A stretch of 64,000 nt of DNA from assembly GCA_037951105.1 (NCBI GenBank), contig JBAMJV010003090.1:51001-115000 (forward strand), given 5' to 3'. Source of the DNA: Echinarachnius parma. Lineage: Eukaryota; Echinodermata; Echinoidea; Clypeasteroida; Echinarachniidae. A program made the translations under genes and the position numbers. Shown piece by piece: positions 22,801-34,800 of the stretch (within the stretch, counting starts at the first letter, position 1; each line of letters starts with the position of its first letter). Under the pieces are notes generated by a model. The model was not told where the DNA came from and made no database searches. It was given only the letters and a program-made list of their open reading frames with translations.

Positions 22801-25800
22801 AGAAAGAGACAAACTTTCTATAATTTGTATAATTAACAACATTTTAGAATGATCTCCCTATCCAACTAAACAGGCACCCTCACTAGATGCATAAAATATA
22901 ATTATCAAGACCCACCTGTTCAATAATTAGTCGAAATGTTTATTGTAATTTATTCTACAAGTACATACATTATAATTAATTATCCTGTAACTTTTTTCAT
23001 TTATTTGTGAACAGAGTTATGGAACATAATGTTTTTATTTAGCGCATTATATCTTATTATTTATAAATGTCATTGCAGTGCACAGCAGGAAGGCTTACTG
23101 TGCGAGGAGGCGGGGCAGCACAATGATAATGTCAAGTACACTGGCTACTGCAACTATCACTATCAGAAATTGGTAAGTCATTGCTAGAAATTTACTTTGT
23201 AGCCTTGTGGCCCAGCCGTCAAGTAAAATCAAGATTTGTTCAAATTCTAGTGGCCCTGATACCTGAATCTGGTTGTCCCTTTTGGGCCAGTGAAATAAAG
23301 CATCAATAACATTTGGTTGCCCAAAGCAATTTTTGAGTGGCCCAGGGGGGTGTTTCACAAAGATCCTGAGTTGAACTTAACTCTAAGTTGGACTTAAACA
23401 TCGTGGAAAGCCACTAGTGTCTTGAAACAGTTTTGTAAAAGTTATGTTGAAATGCATAAAATGTTGATTCAAATCATATATATTTTCTAATTACCAAAGA
23501 TATTTCATGAATTGTATGTGAAGATTATGAATCTCTTTGATAATTAGAAAATATATATGATTTGAATCAACATTTTATGCATTTCAACATAACTTTTATA
23601 AAAACTGTTTCAAGACACTAATGGCTTTCCATAATATTTAAGATCAACTTAGGATCTTTGTGAAACACCCCCCAGTGGAATAAAGCATCGATAATATTTG
23701 GTTGCCCGAAGCAATTTTGTAGTGGCCCTGAGCCAGTAGGCCTGTGTTAATGTCAAGCATTGGGTAAGGAACTCACACACAACTAATGTACTAGGACATT
23801 TACGTAAATAATGGTTAATATCACCATAATTCACATACCCACAAAGTCACATCAAATTGTTTGTTTTCATTATTTTATTTTTGTATTGTCTAGCACCTTG
23901 GCTAATCCTTTGTGAGTGTGCTTACATCCTTAATGTGTGTTTGGGAACCCTTCCACTCAGGGAAAGCTGATGTATTACATTAAAGGCATGTGATATCATG
24001 TCCAATTTTGATTTAGTTTAGTATCAATTATTGCATAATTCTAATTGTCCTTAACTCTTTTGGTACCGCCGGCGCGTGTATCACCTCAATGGTGTTAATA
24101 CATGGCGAATACTAGATCACTAGCCAAGTAGTGTCTAGGTTAGACAGAAAATTCCATCTCGTACTGGAGGGGTCCTTTAATATTTATCGGTCTATGTCTA
24201 GGTGTGCTCTCTTCCTGAATGTGTGTGCTTCCTTCCTGCCAGGAAGAGATTGTGAACATTCATTAATTAGTCCTGGCCAGGTCCATTATACTCTTACCCG
24301 GGATGTCCCATAGCAGTATGGTATGATTTGTAAAAACAAATTATGCAACAAAACATCAAGCTAGAATGAATAGGTTAACACAGATGAATTGTTTTTTTGG
24401 TGACAGGACTTCAATACATTAATGATGGGATATAATATGTATAATTTCTCCTTGTCCTTTTTGTATTTCTAGAGCTCTACTAATGAATTGAATGCCAATC
24501 CTTGCATTATTATTGATAAATTATTTCCAATAAAGAGAAACTTGCTACAAATACATAATATTTACAAATGGCATTTGAACCTGAAACCTCTATATTGCTA
24601 GACCGTTATTAATGAAGTGGTTGCACTTCTATTTCACTTTGTTCCGTTTGCTCCAGAAGAAGGACAAAGATATCAAGACGATTCCACCCTTCAGACCGTT
24701 CGGCAGCAACTACAGCACCCCAGAGAAAGAGAAACCCTTGACCGACAGACCGTCGGACAAAACCAAGGCAGACCTGAAGGAGAGGCATCGCGCAAAGTCT
24801 GAAAAGAAGACTAAAACATTTGAGGTGTCCCCTGTGTATACCACTAAAGACAATAGCGACGCAGGAGCTACGGCAGCGGGGGGAGGTGGGGCTTCTGGTG
24901 GAGGACACAGCGCTAAATTTACAAATGCAAACTTTACAGAGACAACGATAGTTCCCTCCACCACCGTATCGGAGGAGGCGACTAGCACCCCTAGTGGAGA
25001 CAGCTCGCTGATTCTGAAATTCAGGAGGAACACGGTGACGCCAGCGAATGGGAAAGAAAAGGGAAAGAAGGGGGCTGGGGGTAAGAGTGAATCGGGGCAA
25101 GGGGAGGGGGCGGAAGTTGAGGAGGTAAACGGAGACAAAATGGACTCCACCTCTGCCACAGAGGAGCGAACACAGTCTCCAGCTCTGTCGGTGGAGAGTG
25201 CACCGGTAACCAGCAAAAGTGGCAAGCCGAGAAGAACTTCGTCGCGCGAGCCCTCGAGAACACCGACCCCATCATCGGTGTCCACCACCCCCATGGTGAT
25301 CACAGAGACCGTCATGGTGAAGGATTTACCCCCGATGGCTGAACCAGAAGCAACACCTGCTGACACCGATAGCCCGACGCCAATCAGCATCAGCTCCACC
25401 TCTGGCGCTCCCGAAAGCATGTCACTCGACATCGAGAAGGTCAGCTCGCCATCGACATCGCCACCCATCGACGTCAAGCTCGTTGATGTTAAGACACCGG
25501 TGGAGGATCGCAAGGACAAGCAAACGATCTTGGGGAGCGGCAGTGAGAAACATGAAAAGAAGAAGCACAGGAGACAGAGCAAAGAGAGCAAGGCATCGCG
25601 AGGTCGGCGGGACCGCGATAAAGATGACGACTACGGCGGCAAGAAGAGAAGGAGAACGAGTAACCCCCTGGTCGCTAGTCCTCTGACGAGAGAGGACAGT
25701 CTCTTCTCGTTTGGGCAAGGGGGCATCCTGTCTCAAGGGTCTACACGCTCACTTGGGGAAGGGATCGGCAATGCAAACAGCTCTTCAACAAACCCAGGTG

Positions 25801-28800
25801 AGAATGAAGAAATCCTTCTCTATTTTTCCTTTTTTTTTAATGGTTTAGTATTTTCGCTTGCGCTAGCTTCTGCCGTGAATATTTTAGCCCAGGGTTAACC
25901 CAGGTGTATCCGATTAAGTGGTGAAAATTTCTCTAAGAAACATTATATAATCATATCCTACCCATTTTAACAGGTGTTCCCCTTTAAATGTACCCCATTA
26001 GGCGAAGACTACTGGAGTACTTAACATAACTACACAGCATTTTACTTTTAGATGTACCACTTTTAATTAAAAGGGTACAAAAGTACAATGTTGTTATTTA
26101 TCTGTTGAATATATATAAGATTTGTCTATTGATATGTATATTATTCTTTCTTGAAATAACATACATTTGAAGATGATGCATTTTGTTTTTGCATTTCTTA
26201 AAAAAAAATTTCCCATCAAATTAATGACTTCTGTTTTTGTTATTTTTTAATTAGATGAACTTGCTTTCACTTTTGCACAAAATTGTATACAGTACACTTT
26301 GCTTCACATTTCTTTAAAAAAGACTTTACATCAATTACATTAGCTAGGTTATCGTTTTTTTTTATCCAGATGAACTTCATAATTTATCAAAATGTTTAAC
26401 TTTCTTTGAAATTTCTTTGAAATAAAAGACTTAAAGGGATCTAGTAACTTTGTTGACATGTGCACAAAGTGATAAATGATTGATACAATGTATTGTTGTT
26501 ATCTGATATGTCCACTGGGTATTGTGTGAAAATTTCAAGTTAAACAGACATTATATACAGGGTGGCCCAGAAAGGTTGCAACACCTACGACCGTTAATAT
26601 CATCAACATCATCGCCCAAATGTCATTGTTTTTTATTTGATTGGGTAGAACATTCTTTTTCCAACAAAATGATACCATGAGCATTGACTTTGGGTAAGGT
26701 GTTTGGATCCTAGGGCCATTTTTCTGAGGCAATGTCGTTTCCCGAATTTGCTACTTTTTCGTCTCCAGCGATCCTCGGAACACTGAGACATTCTCGCCCC
26801 ACGGCCTGCCGTAGAATTAGTTGTACAGAAGAACCGCTTGACTGCTCTCCCTTTGATAAGGAAGACAATGTGAGCCATACCGTACGGGGTAATCGATTAC
26901 GCAACATCGCGCTCTTCAACAGCTAATTCTGTGGCAGGCCGTGGAGCGAGAATGTCTCAGTGTTGCGAGGATCGCTGGCGACGAACAAGTAGCAAATTTA
27001 GGAAACAACATTGCCTCAGATAAATGGCCCTAGGATCCCAACGCCTTACCCAAAATCAATGCTCATGGTATCATTTTGTTGGAAAAAGAATGTTCTACCC
27101 AATCAAATAAAAAACAATGACATTTGGTCGATGATGTTGATGATATTAACGATCGTAGGTGTTGCAACCTTTCTGGGCCACCCTGTATATGGCTGAGAAA
27201 TTAGCAAAATGCAAAGTGATATTCACTAACTCATTGCACTGACTTTGTACATGGTTTCGACAATCCAGTGGATAGTGTAACATCAATCGACAATATAAAA
27301 AAAAAAAAACGAAACCTGTCCCATGCTTTTATTATTAATACAAATACAACAAGGTATGAGGGAACCAATAGAATTCCAATTGGATTTTGAGGATTTGGGC
27401 AATGTTACGAAGTCCCTTAAATATCAGTTGGATTACTGTTTTCATTCTTTTGTCATTCAGATGAATTTGCCATTCATGATTGCACAACAGTATATAAACA
27501 GTACACTTTGTTTACACATTTCTTTAAAACAAGACTTCACATTAAACATTGATTTATGTTTTCTGTTATTATTCAGATGAACTTGCGATGCATGATTGCA
27601 CAACAGTATAGACTTTGTTTTCACATTTCTTTAAAACAAGACCTCACAGGCTTACATTACATACATTAATGTGTTTTCTGTTATTATTCAGATAAACTTG
27701 CGATGCATGATTGCACAACAGTATAGACTTTGTTTACACATTTCTTTAAACAAGACCTCACAGGCTTACATTACATACATTAATGTGTTTTCTGTTCTTA
27801 TTCAGATGAACTTGCGATTCATGATGTGTTTAGTACGGCCGGTCAGAGTGGGCTGCTGATTGGACCTCCCAGGCCAGGGTCGGGCAGGCTGTCACAGCAT
27901 GGTGCAACCGGGTAAGCTTCTACTCTAACCAGTGTTGGGTATATCGAGATCGATCTTGATCTCGAGACCAGTCTCGAGATCGCCATCAATAATCTCGATC
28001 TTGTTCTTGATCTCGGATATTTCTGAACTTGATCTCAGAGGTTCTGTTCTCGATCTTGAGCTGCGGATCTTGGTCTTGATCTTGATCTCGGACTGTCTGA
28101 TCTATCTTGATCTCGAGATCGGCATCAGTAAATCTCGATCTTGTTCTTGATCTCGGACATTTCTGATCTTGATTTCAGATGTTCTGATCTCGATCTTGAT
28201 CTTGATCTCGGACTGTCTGATCTTGATCTTGATCTTGATCTCGGACCCTCTGGTCTTGGACCCAACACTGACTCTAACCTTCACTTGCTGCTTCACTTCT
28301 CTAAAAGGGTAATGAAATCCTATACTTTTGACTTACTGGGTGTGATGAGAGCATAACTCCTGTCATTGCTAGTCACTTATTTCCTCTTGAATATTCCTGA
28401 TTATAAAAATAATTAGTAAAAGAAATTATTAACCCTTGCGGTGAAATGAAGTGGCAGGTGTAGAAAAGTGTATCGTAACCCCCTATTGTGTTCTCCGCCT
28501 GCCACCTCATTTCACTGTGAGAAATTAAAGAAATGTGCGCCTCCTGTGGGCATTGAAAGCAGACGACAGTGGTCCATAAAATATTGATTATTTTTGTAAT
28601 CAGGAATATTCAAGAGGAAATAAGTGACTAGCAATGACAGAATTTATGCTCTGATCACATCCAGTGAGTCAACAGGCTAGGGTTTCCTTCCCCTTTAAGT
28701 CTTCTGCACCATCGCTGGGATCTGTGTATTTCATTTGATGTAAAATTGATGTTTCCTGGTGATAGACGTGTGTGTGCATTTTCCAATCATGAGATCCTGA

Positions 28801-31800
28801 GTTTGAACCCTGTGTATACCCTCTGCGTTTTTCCCTCAGCAAGACAATTAATCCACTATTTCTGCCTTCTACCCACAGGTGTATAAATGGGGGAGGTAGG
28901 AGGTAAAAGCCTTCTCAAAAACGATCTTCTCAATGCCCATGAGCCGTTTGGAAGTAATACTCCCCATGGAGGGATAATAATAGTGTGAAGCGCTTAGAGA
29001 TGATAGTCAGGGCTCGACACTAGCACTTATTGCCCTATTGCCCAGGGCAATTAAAAATTGATGTCGGGCAAGTAAAATTCATGAATAGTCTAGTATGCTT
29101 GCCCAATCGGGCAACTAACATTTTTGTTCAACTACGAGAGAAAATATAACTTATTATTTCTATCTCATCTTATCTAGAGGGAAAAAAAGATTTTCCAAGA
29201 AGAAGAGCTACCTAGCACAATTCATTTGTCTTTATTTTCACATTGTTTTCTCGGTCAAGTAAATATCCTGTTCGGGCAAGTAGAAAATGAAGTTAGTGTA
29301 GAGGCTTGTGATACTAGTAGTGTACGATATTAGCCACTATGTAAATCAAACATATTATAATAATAATTATAATGATTACGATTGTTTTGTATGCACTCAA
29401 AGCAGACCAATGATGCCAGCCACCATGGAGCAGTTGTACCATATTAGCCACTATATAAATCGAACCTATTATAATAATAATGATTATGATTGTTTTGTAT
29501 GCACTCAAAGCAGACCGACGATGCCAGCCACCAGGGAGCAGTTGTACCATATTAGCCACTATATAAATCAAACCTATTATAATAATAATGATTACGATTG
29601 TTTTGTATGCACTCAAAGTAGACCAACGATGCCAGCCACCATGGAGCAGTTGTACCATATTAGCCACTATACATGTATAAATCAAACCTATTATAATAAT
29701 AATGATTACGATTGTTTCCTATGCACTCAAAGCAGGCCAACGATGCCAGCCACCATGGAGCAGTTGTTGGAGAGACAGTGGGATCAGAGCTCAGATTTCT
29801 TGATGCAGCAATCCTCACATCTTGACAGTAAGTATCTCCAAATCTTGATCCCTGTAGTAATGTAATCCCAGCACCTTCTGTTTTTTGGTTTTGTTTTTGT
29901 TTTTTTTGGACCTAACCTTTTTTGGAAACAAACTGTTGGACCTAACCTCTTTTGAAAAAAAAGCTGATTTTTCTTTATAAATTTTAACAACTTTCCAGTA
30001 TGAAATTCAGTTTTCTGTTAGCTTTACCGGATAGAGCTGCTCAAAATCTATAAATTAAGCTAACAAAATGAATTTTGATGGAAAATGGACCTAACCTCTT
30101 CTGGAAACGAGCTCTTCATATGTTGATCCCTGTAATTTAATGTCCTCGTCTATAGATGGATCTACAATATATTATTGTTATCCTCATTCGCTTCTGTTTC
30201 GTGAGATTGCATCGTAACTATTTTGTGATCCCCAGTTTCATCAAAACAACCATGATTAAAGGGGCACATTGCAAGTTTTGCTATTAACACAGAGACAGTT
30301 AACCTTTCTGTATTTCTTTGAAGTTTGTGTTCTCATAAAAAGAAAGACAGTGTATAGTGACAATCCAAAAGAAACAAAAGAGGAGGCTACTCCAGACAGG
30401 TGACCTCTATAGAGACATGTTTCATAGCATCAGTTTTATATGCAGAGGAACACTTTTGATTGCCACTATAGGCAGGTGGCTGCTAAGACATGTTAGTAAG
30501 TTTCTGGAAATGTTGAAGCTTAGTATATTGCTTGAAGTAGAGGTGTTTTGGCACGATCAGGTAGGCGCTTGACTTCCAATTAGGGGACCAGAGTTATAAC
30601 CAAGCATGTTATATCCTCCTGCAAAACAAATAATCTGCAATATAAATTTACTTGGATATGCACAATCCAATATGACTTTTATTTTGGTTTAGCATCATCA
30701 AAGTGATTCAGTGAGATTTGTGATGTAACAGGTTGATTTTCCTTTTAACTTGGTAAAATTTAAAATGTCACCAACTTGTTGTACATTTTCTTCTGGTTTT
30801 GGGAATGTTTTACTGTTTTTGTCCTAATACTAATAATACGTGTGGTTTACGGGTACACCATGTGAGATGGGTGGATTGGTAAGCCCTGAAAAGGACTATG
30901 GTAGTCCTAGAAAGGACTGTTGGTGTAGTTCTGAAAAGAACTGTTGGTATTCTTTCTAGGAGAGTTCTAAAAAGAACTGTTGATAGTCCTAGAAAGGACT
31001 GTTGGTAGTCCTATAAAGGACTGTTGGGATAGTCCTGAAAAAGACTGTTGGTATTCTTTCTAGGAGAGTCCTAAAAAGGACAATTGGTAGTCCTAGAAAG
31101 GACTATTGTTAGTCCTAGAAAGGACTGTTGGGATAGTCCTGAAAAGGACTGTTGGTATTCTTTCTAGGAGAGTCCTAAAAAAGGACAGTTGTTAGTCCTA
31201 GAAAGGACTGTTGATAGTCCTAGAAAGGACTGTTGGTATTGCGAGGAGAGGGTGGATGGTAGGAGGGACTCGACGTTTCGAATAGGTTGACTATCCGTCG
31301 TCAGGAGATGTTTTTGTCCTGCTACGCAGAGACCACCTGTCAATGTATCTTATCAGAGTATCTTGTTTTCATCCGTATTTCTGCTTATTTCTTTCCTAGT
31401 TGCATCGTTACTCTCCTGCTTAAACCAGCTACGTCAAGAAAACCTTCGCCTGGAGCAGCACATCTCCACTCTACTGCAACGCAGAGACCACCTCTTAGCC
31501 GTCAACGCTCGCCTCTCCCTCCCGCTCTCTCAAGTGGCATCGTCTAACAACCCCAACCCCAATGCTACCGGTGGTCTGGTAGCAGCAGCAGTAGCAGGGG
31601 GAGGGGTTCTAGGGGGGCAAGCCCCTGGGAGTGGTGTGGGACCAGCAGGGGATAATAGCCCTGGTTCGGCGGGCAGTGGACAGACCTCGCGCAGCCCAAG
31701 ATTCAACAACATTCTGCACAATGCACAGGGACAGGTAATTGTCAGAGAATCTTTTAATACTTTTAAACTATGATACAGCTATTTATTGGGCCTTTTTGAA

Positions 31801-34800
31801 GCTTAAAATCAAGTTATAAAACAACAATCTTATAGAATATTAAAGAAATAAGCACAATACGTGGGAGAAAACCTTCAATATGAAGACTTCTAAATTGGAA
31901 TAGAATTCCATTGAATGAAATTCTATATGGATTGGTTAGACTTTTTGATTGTTGTAATGATTCATTTTCTGTACCATTTCTTAACTAGGACCTGATGAGT
32001 AGCTACGGCAGCAGTCACAGCCTGAACCAGTCACTCAACCATTCCCTCAACCAATCCCCTCTCAGCCTCTCAGCAAGCCCCGCCCATCCTCCCCCTCTCA
32101 ACCAATCACCAGCCTCCTCCCTCACCCAGTCACACCCTCTCCATCCAACGCTGACCAATCACATCGCCAATCAGCTTGTCTCCGCCCCCACCAGTCTCAA
32201 CCACTCCTCAACCGGGGTGTCACTCGCCCTCACCACGACAACGGTCACCACGGCAACTAGCAGTGCGGCGATGGGGCTCGCACACAGCGGTGCTATGTAT
32301 GGAGGGAGAGGAGGTCATCGACTGCCAGCGGGGATTCTCCCTGGTCATCCGATGACGTCGGAGGCAGCCTTGATGTCCAGCGCTGGTCAGCAGTTTGTCA
32401 CCGGTCATGGGACTAGAGCCTCCCCTGGAGCGCATCTCATGGCTGTCAATCACAACAGAGCAAGTCCTGCATCAGGTAAAGAGAGACATATTTCTTCTTA
32501 TTATTCTTCTTCTTCTTCTTCCGTTTTGGTACAGTCCACCAGCGCGGTGTATTTTCGTACCTTGCTTTGTGATGCTAATACCTAAAGGTATCAGTAACTT
32601 TGTCGACAAGTGCAAAAATGAGTTGATAATATGCGCATGTGTCCACTGAGTCATGTGCGAAAATTCCATGGTAAATCAATTTCATTTGATGGATTGATGA
32701 GCCAAAATGCATAGTGATATTTGCTAATTCATTTAACCAATTGAAAATCTCACAGTGAGACTTTTATATTCTAACACTTCAATCATAACTAAAGGTAAAA
32801 ACTGAAAGCTGTTCCATGCTTCTTTTTTTCATTGCTAATACAAATGCAACAAAGAATGTGAGAACTGCTAGAGTTCAAAGTAAGTTTTGTGGAATTTGAC
32901 AGTGTTACTAGATCACTTTAAATTCCTACAAATTTATTTTGTGAGAAGGGGGAGGACGAACCACACCCAGCCGAGGCAAAAGCCATGTCCCAGGGGCAGG
33001 TTCAGGGGGACCAGTGGAGGAGGGCAGGGGATGTATAATACTGTTATATCAAACAAAACAACATAATACAAATATGTCTGATGTATTTATTTCTCGATGT
33101 GTATCATCTCTTTCAACATTTGTAATTGTTAGGAGGGGCAGGACGAACCACACCCAGCAGAGGCCAAGGTCATGTCCAAGGGGCTGGTCCAGGGGGAAAC
33201 CCTGCATCCAAGCTGACGGGTACAGGAGGGCCGGGGAGGAATAGCGGTCTCGGTGGAACCAGATCATCCCCTGGTATGGTTGTTGGACCTGGCATGCCTA
33301 GTGTTGGGGGCAGCATCACATCAGGAACCCCGGCCTCTAGACCCGATGGGTGAGTTGTTGATAATAGTTATAATAATAAGTTCATTAGCGGTCTCTGTGG
33401 TACCAGATCATCCCCTGGTATGGTAGCTGGACCTGGCATGCCTAGTAGTCGGGGAAGCATCACAGCAGGAACCCCGGCCTCTAGATCCGATGGGTGAGTT
33501 GTCGATTAATAGTTATAATAATAAGTTCATTAGCGGTCTCTGTGGTACCAGATCATCCCCTGGTATGGTAGCTGGACCTGGCATGCCTAGTAGTGGGGGC
33601 AGCATCACATCAGGAACCTCGGCCTCTAGATCCGATGGGTGAGTAGTTGATAATAGTATAATAATAAGTTCATTAGAGGTCTCTGTGGTACCAGATCATC
33701 CCCTGGTATGGTTGCTGGACCTGGCATGCCTAGTGGTGGAGGCAGCATCACATCAGGAACCCCGGCCTCTAGACCTGATTGGTGAGTGGATACACATTCC
33801 GTTATCCCAAAGTGGACTTCAGTTCTACCATGGGAAAGCTACATGTTCTGCTTTTTGTCGAGCCCACTGTAGGTGGAGGGAGACTAAGGAATCCAAATTG
33901 CGTCCGTCTGTCCGTCCGTCCGTGACGCTTACAAAAATGTGAATAACTTTCCAACCCTGCATCAGTTTGTAACCAAATTTGATTGGTAGATGCCCTACAT
34001 TGGCCTCCATGATATTCTGGGGTCAAATGAGGTCCAATGTTGCATGAATGTGCGCAAGTGGGTGAGACACTTTACGGCTATCGCCTTGTCTTTTTTCTCA
34101 CTGCGTGCTTCTCATAAATGTTACCTATGGTTGCTTTTTATTAATCCAATGAATTCATTCCCATAATTAGATGAGAAACTCTTGATGTTTCACCTCATTT
34201 GCAGTCTTTATAGTATTCTATTTCTCATAAACCATAAATATAAATACAGTCTATAATTATTTATTATTATAATTACTGTTACAGGTCTGGAGATGGGTTA
34301 TCAAGGGAGTCCAAGCAAGCAGGTCCTAAAGACATGACCCCAGCATTAATGACAGCTTCACTCGCATCCTCGCACGGAATGCCCATGTACCAAACACACC
34401 CTGCACAGCAGCAGCAGCAGCACCAACACCAAAACCAACAAATGGGACCACAGGGGAGGCATCTTACACCGGTAAGAAAAGTGTGTACTTTCTTTACTTC
34501 AATTTCATTTATTATTTTTGTATAAAGGTAGTGTGAATCAAATTAGTAGATTATGAATCATTGTGCAGAGATAAAAGCCATTCCATTAACTCTAACATTG
34601 CATTACTGTATTACATTGCCATTTTACTCTATGACCATCGTATGGACACACTAATATGGACGACTGGAAGCAGTTGTTAAAAGAAAGAAGCTTTCTTGCT
34701 ATATGTGACTGGCTATAGCAAAACCCTGCACTTGATGGTAATTCATGTTTTGAAGAAATTGGCATTTTAAGTTCACATAATGTGTGTAAAAGACTTATGA

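Noticed and set aside
24710-25591. 293-codon open frame on the minus strand
   Set aside because: Exact antisense of MLLT10 exon 7, which has family motifs and fitting splice phases. The reverse frame is a by-product of GC-rich codon use.
29308-29865. 185-codon open frame with repeated YYNNNDYDCFVCTQSRP
   Set aside because: Runs through intronic tandem repeats and only the last part is exon 9. The frame stays open because the units keep frame. Kept as a finding about splicing, not as a gene.
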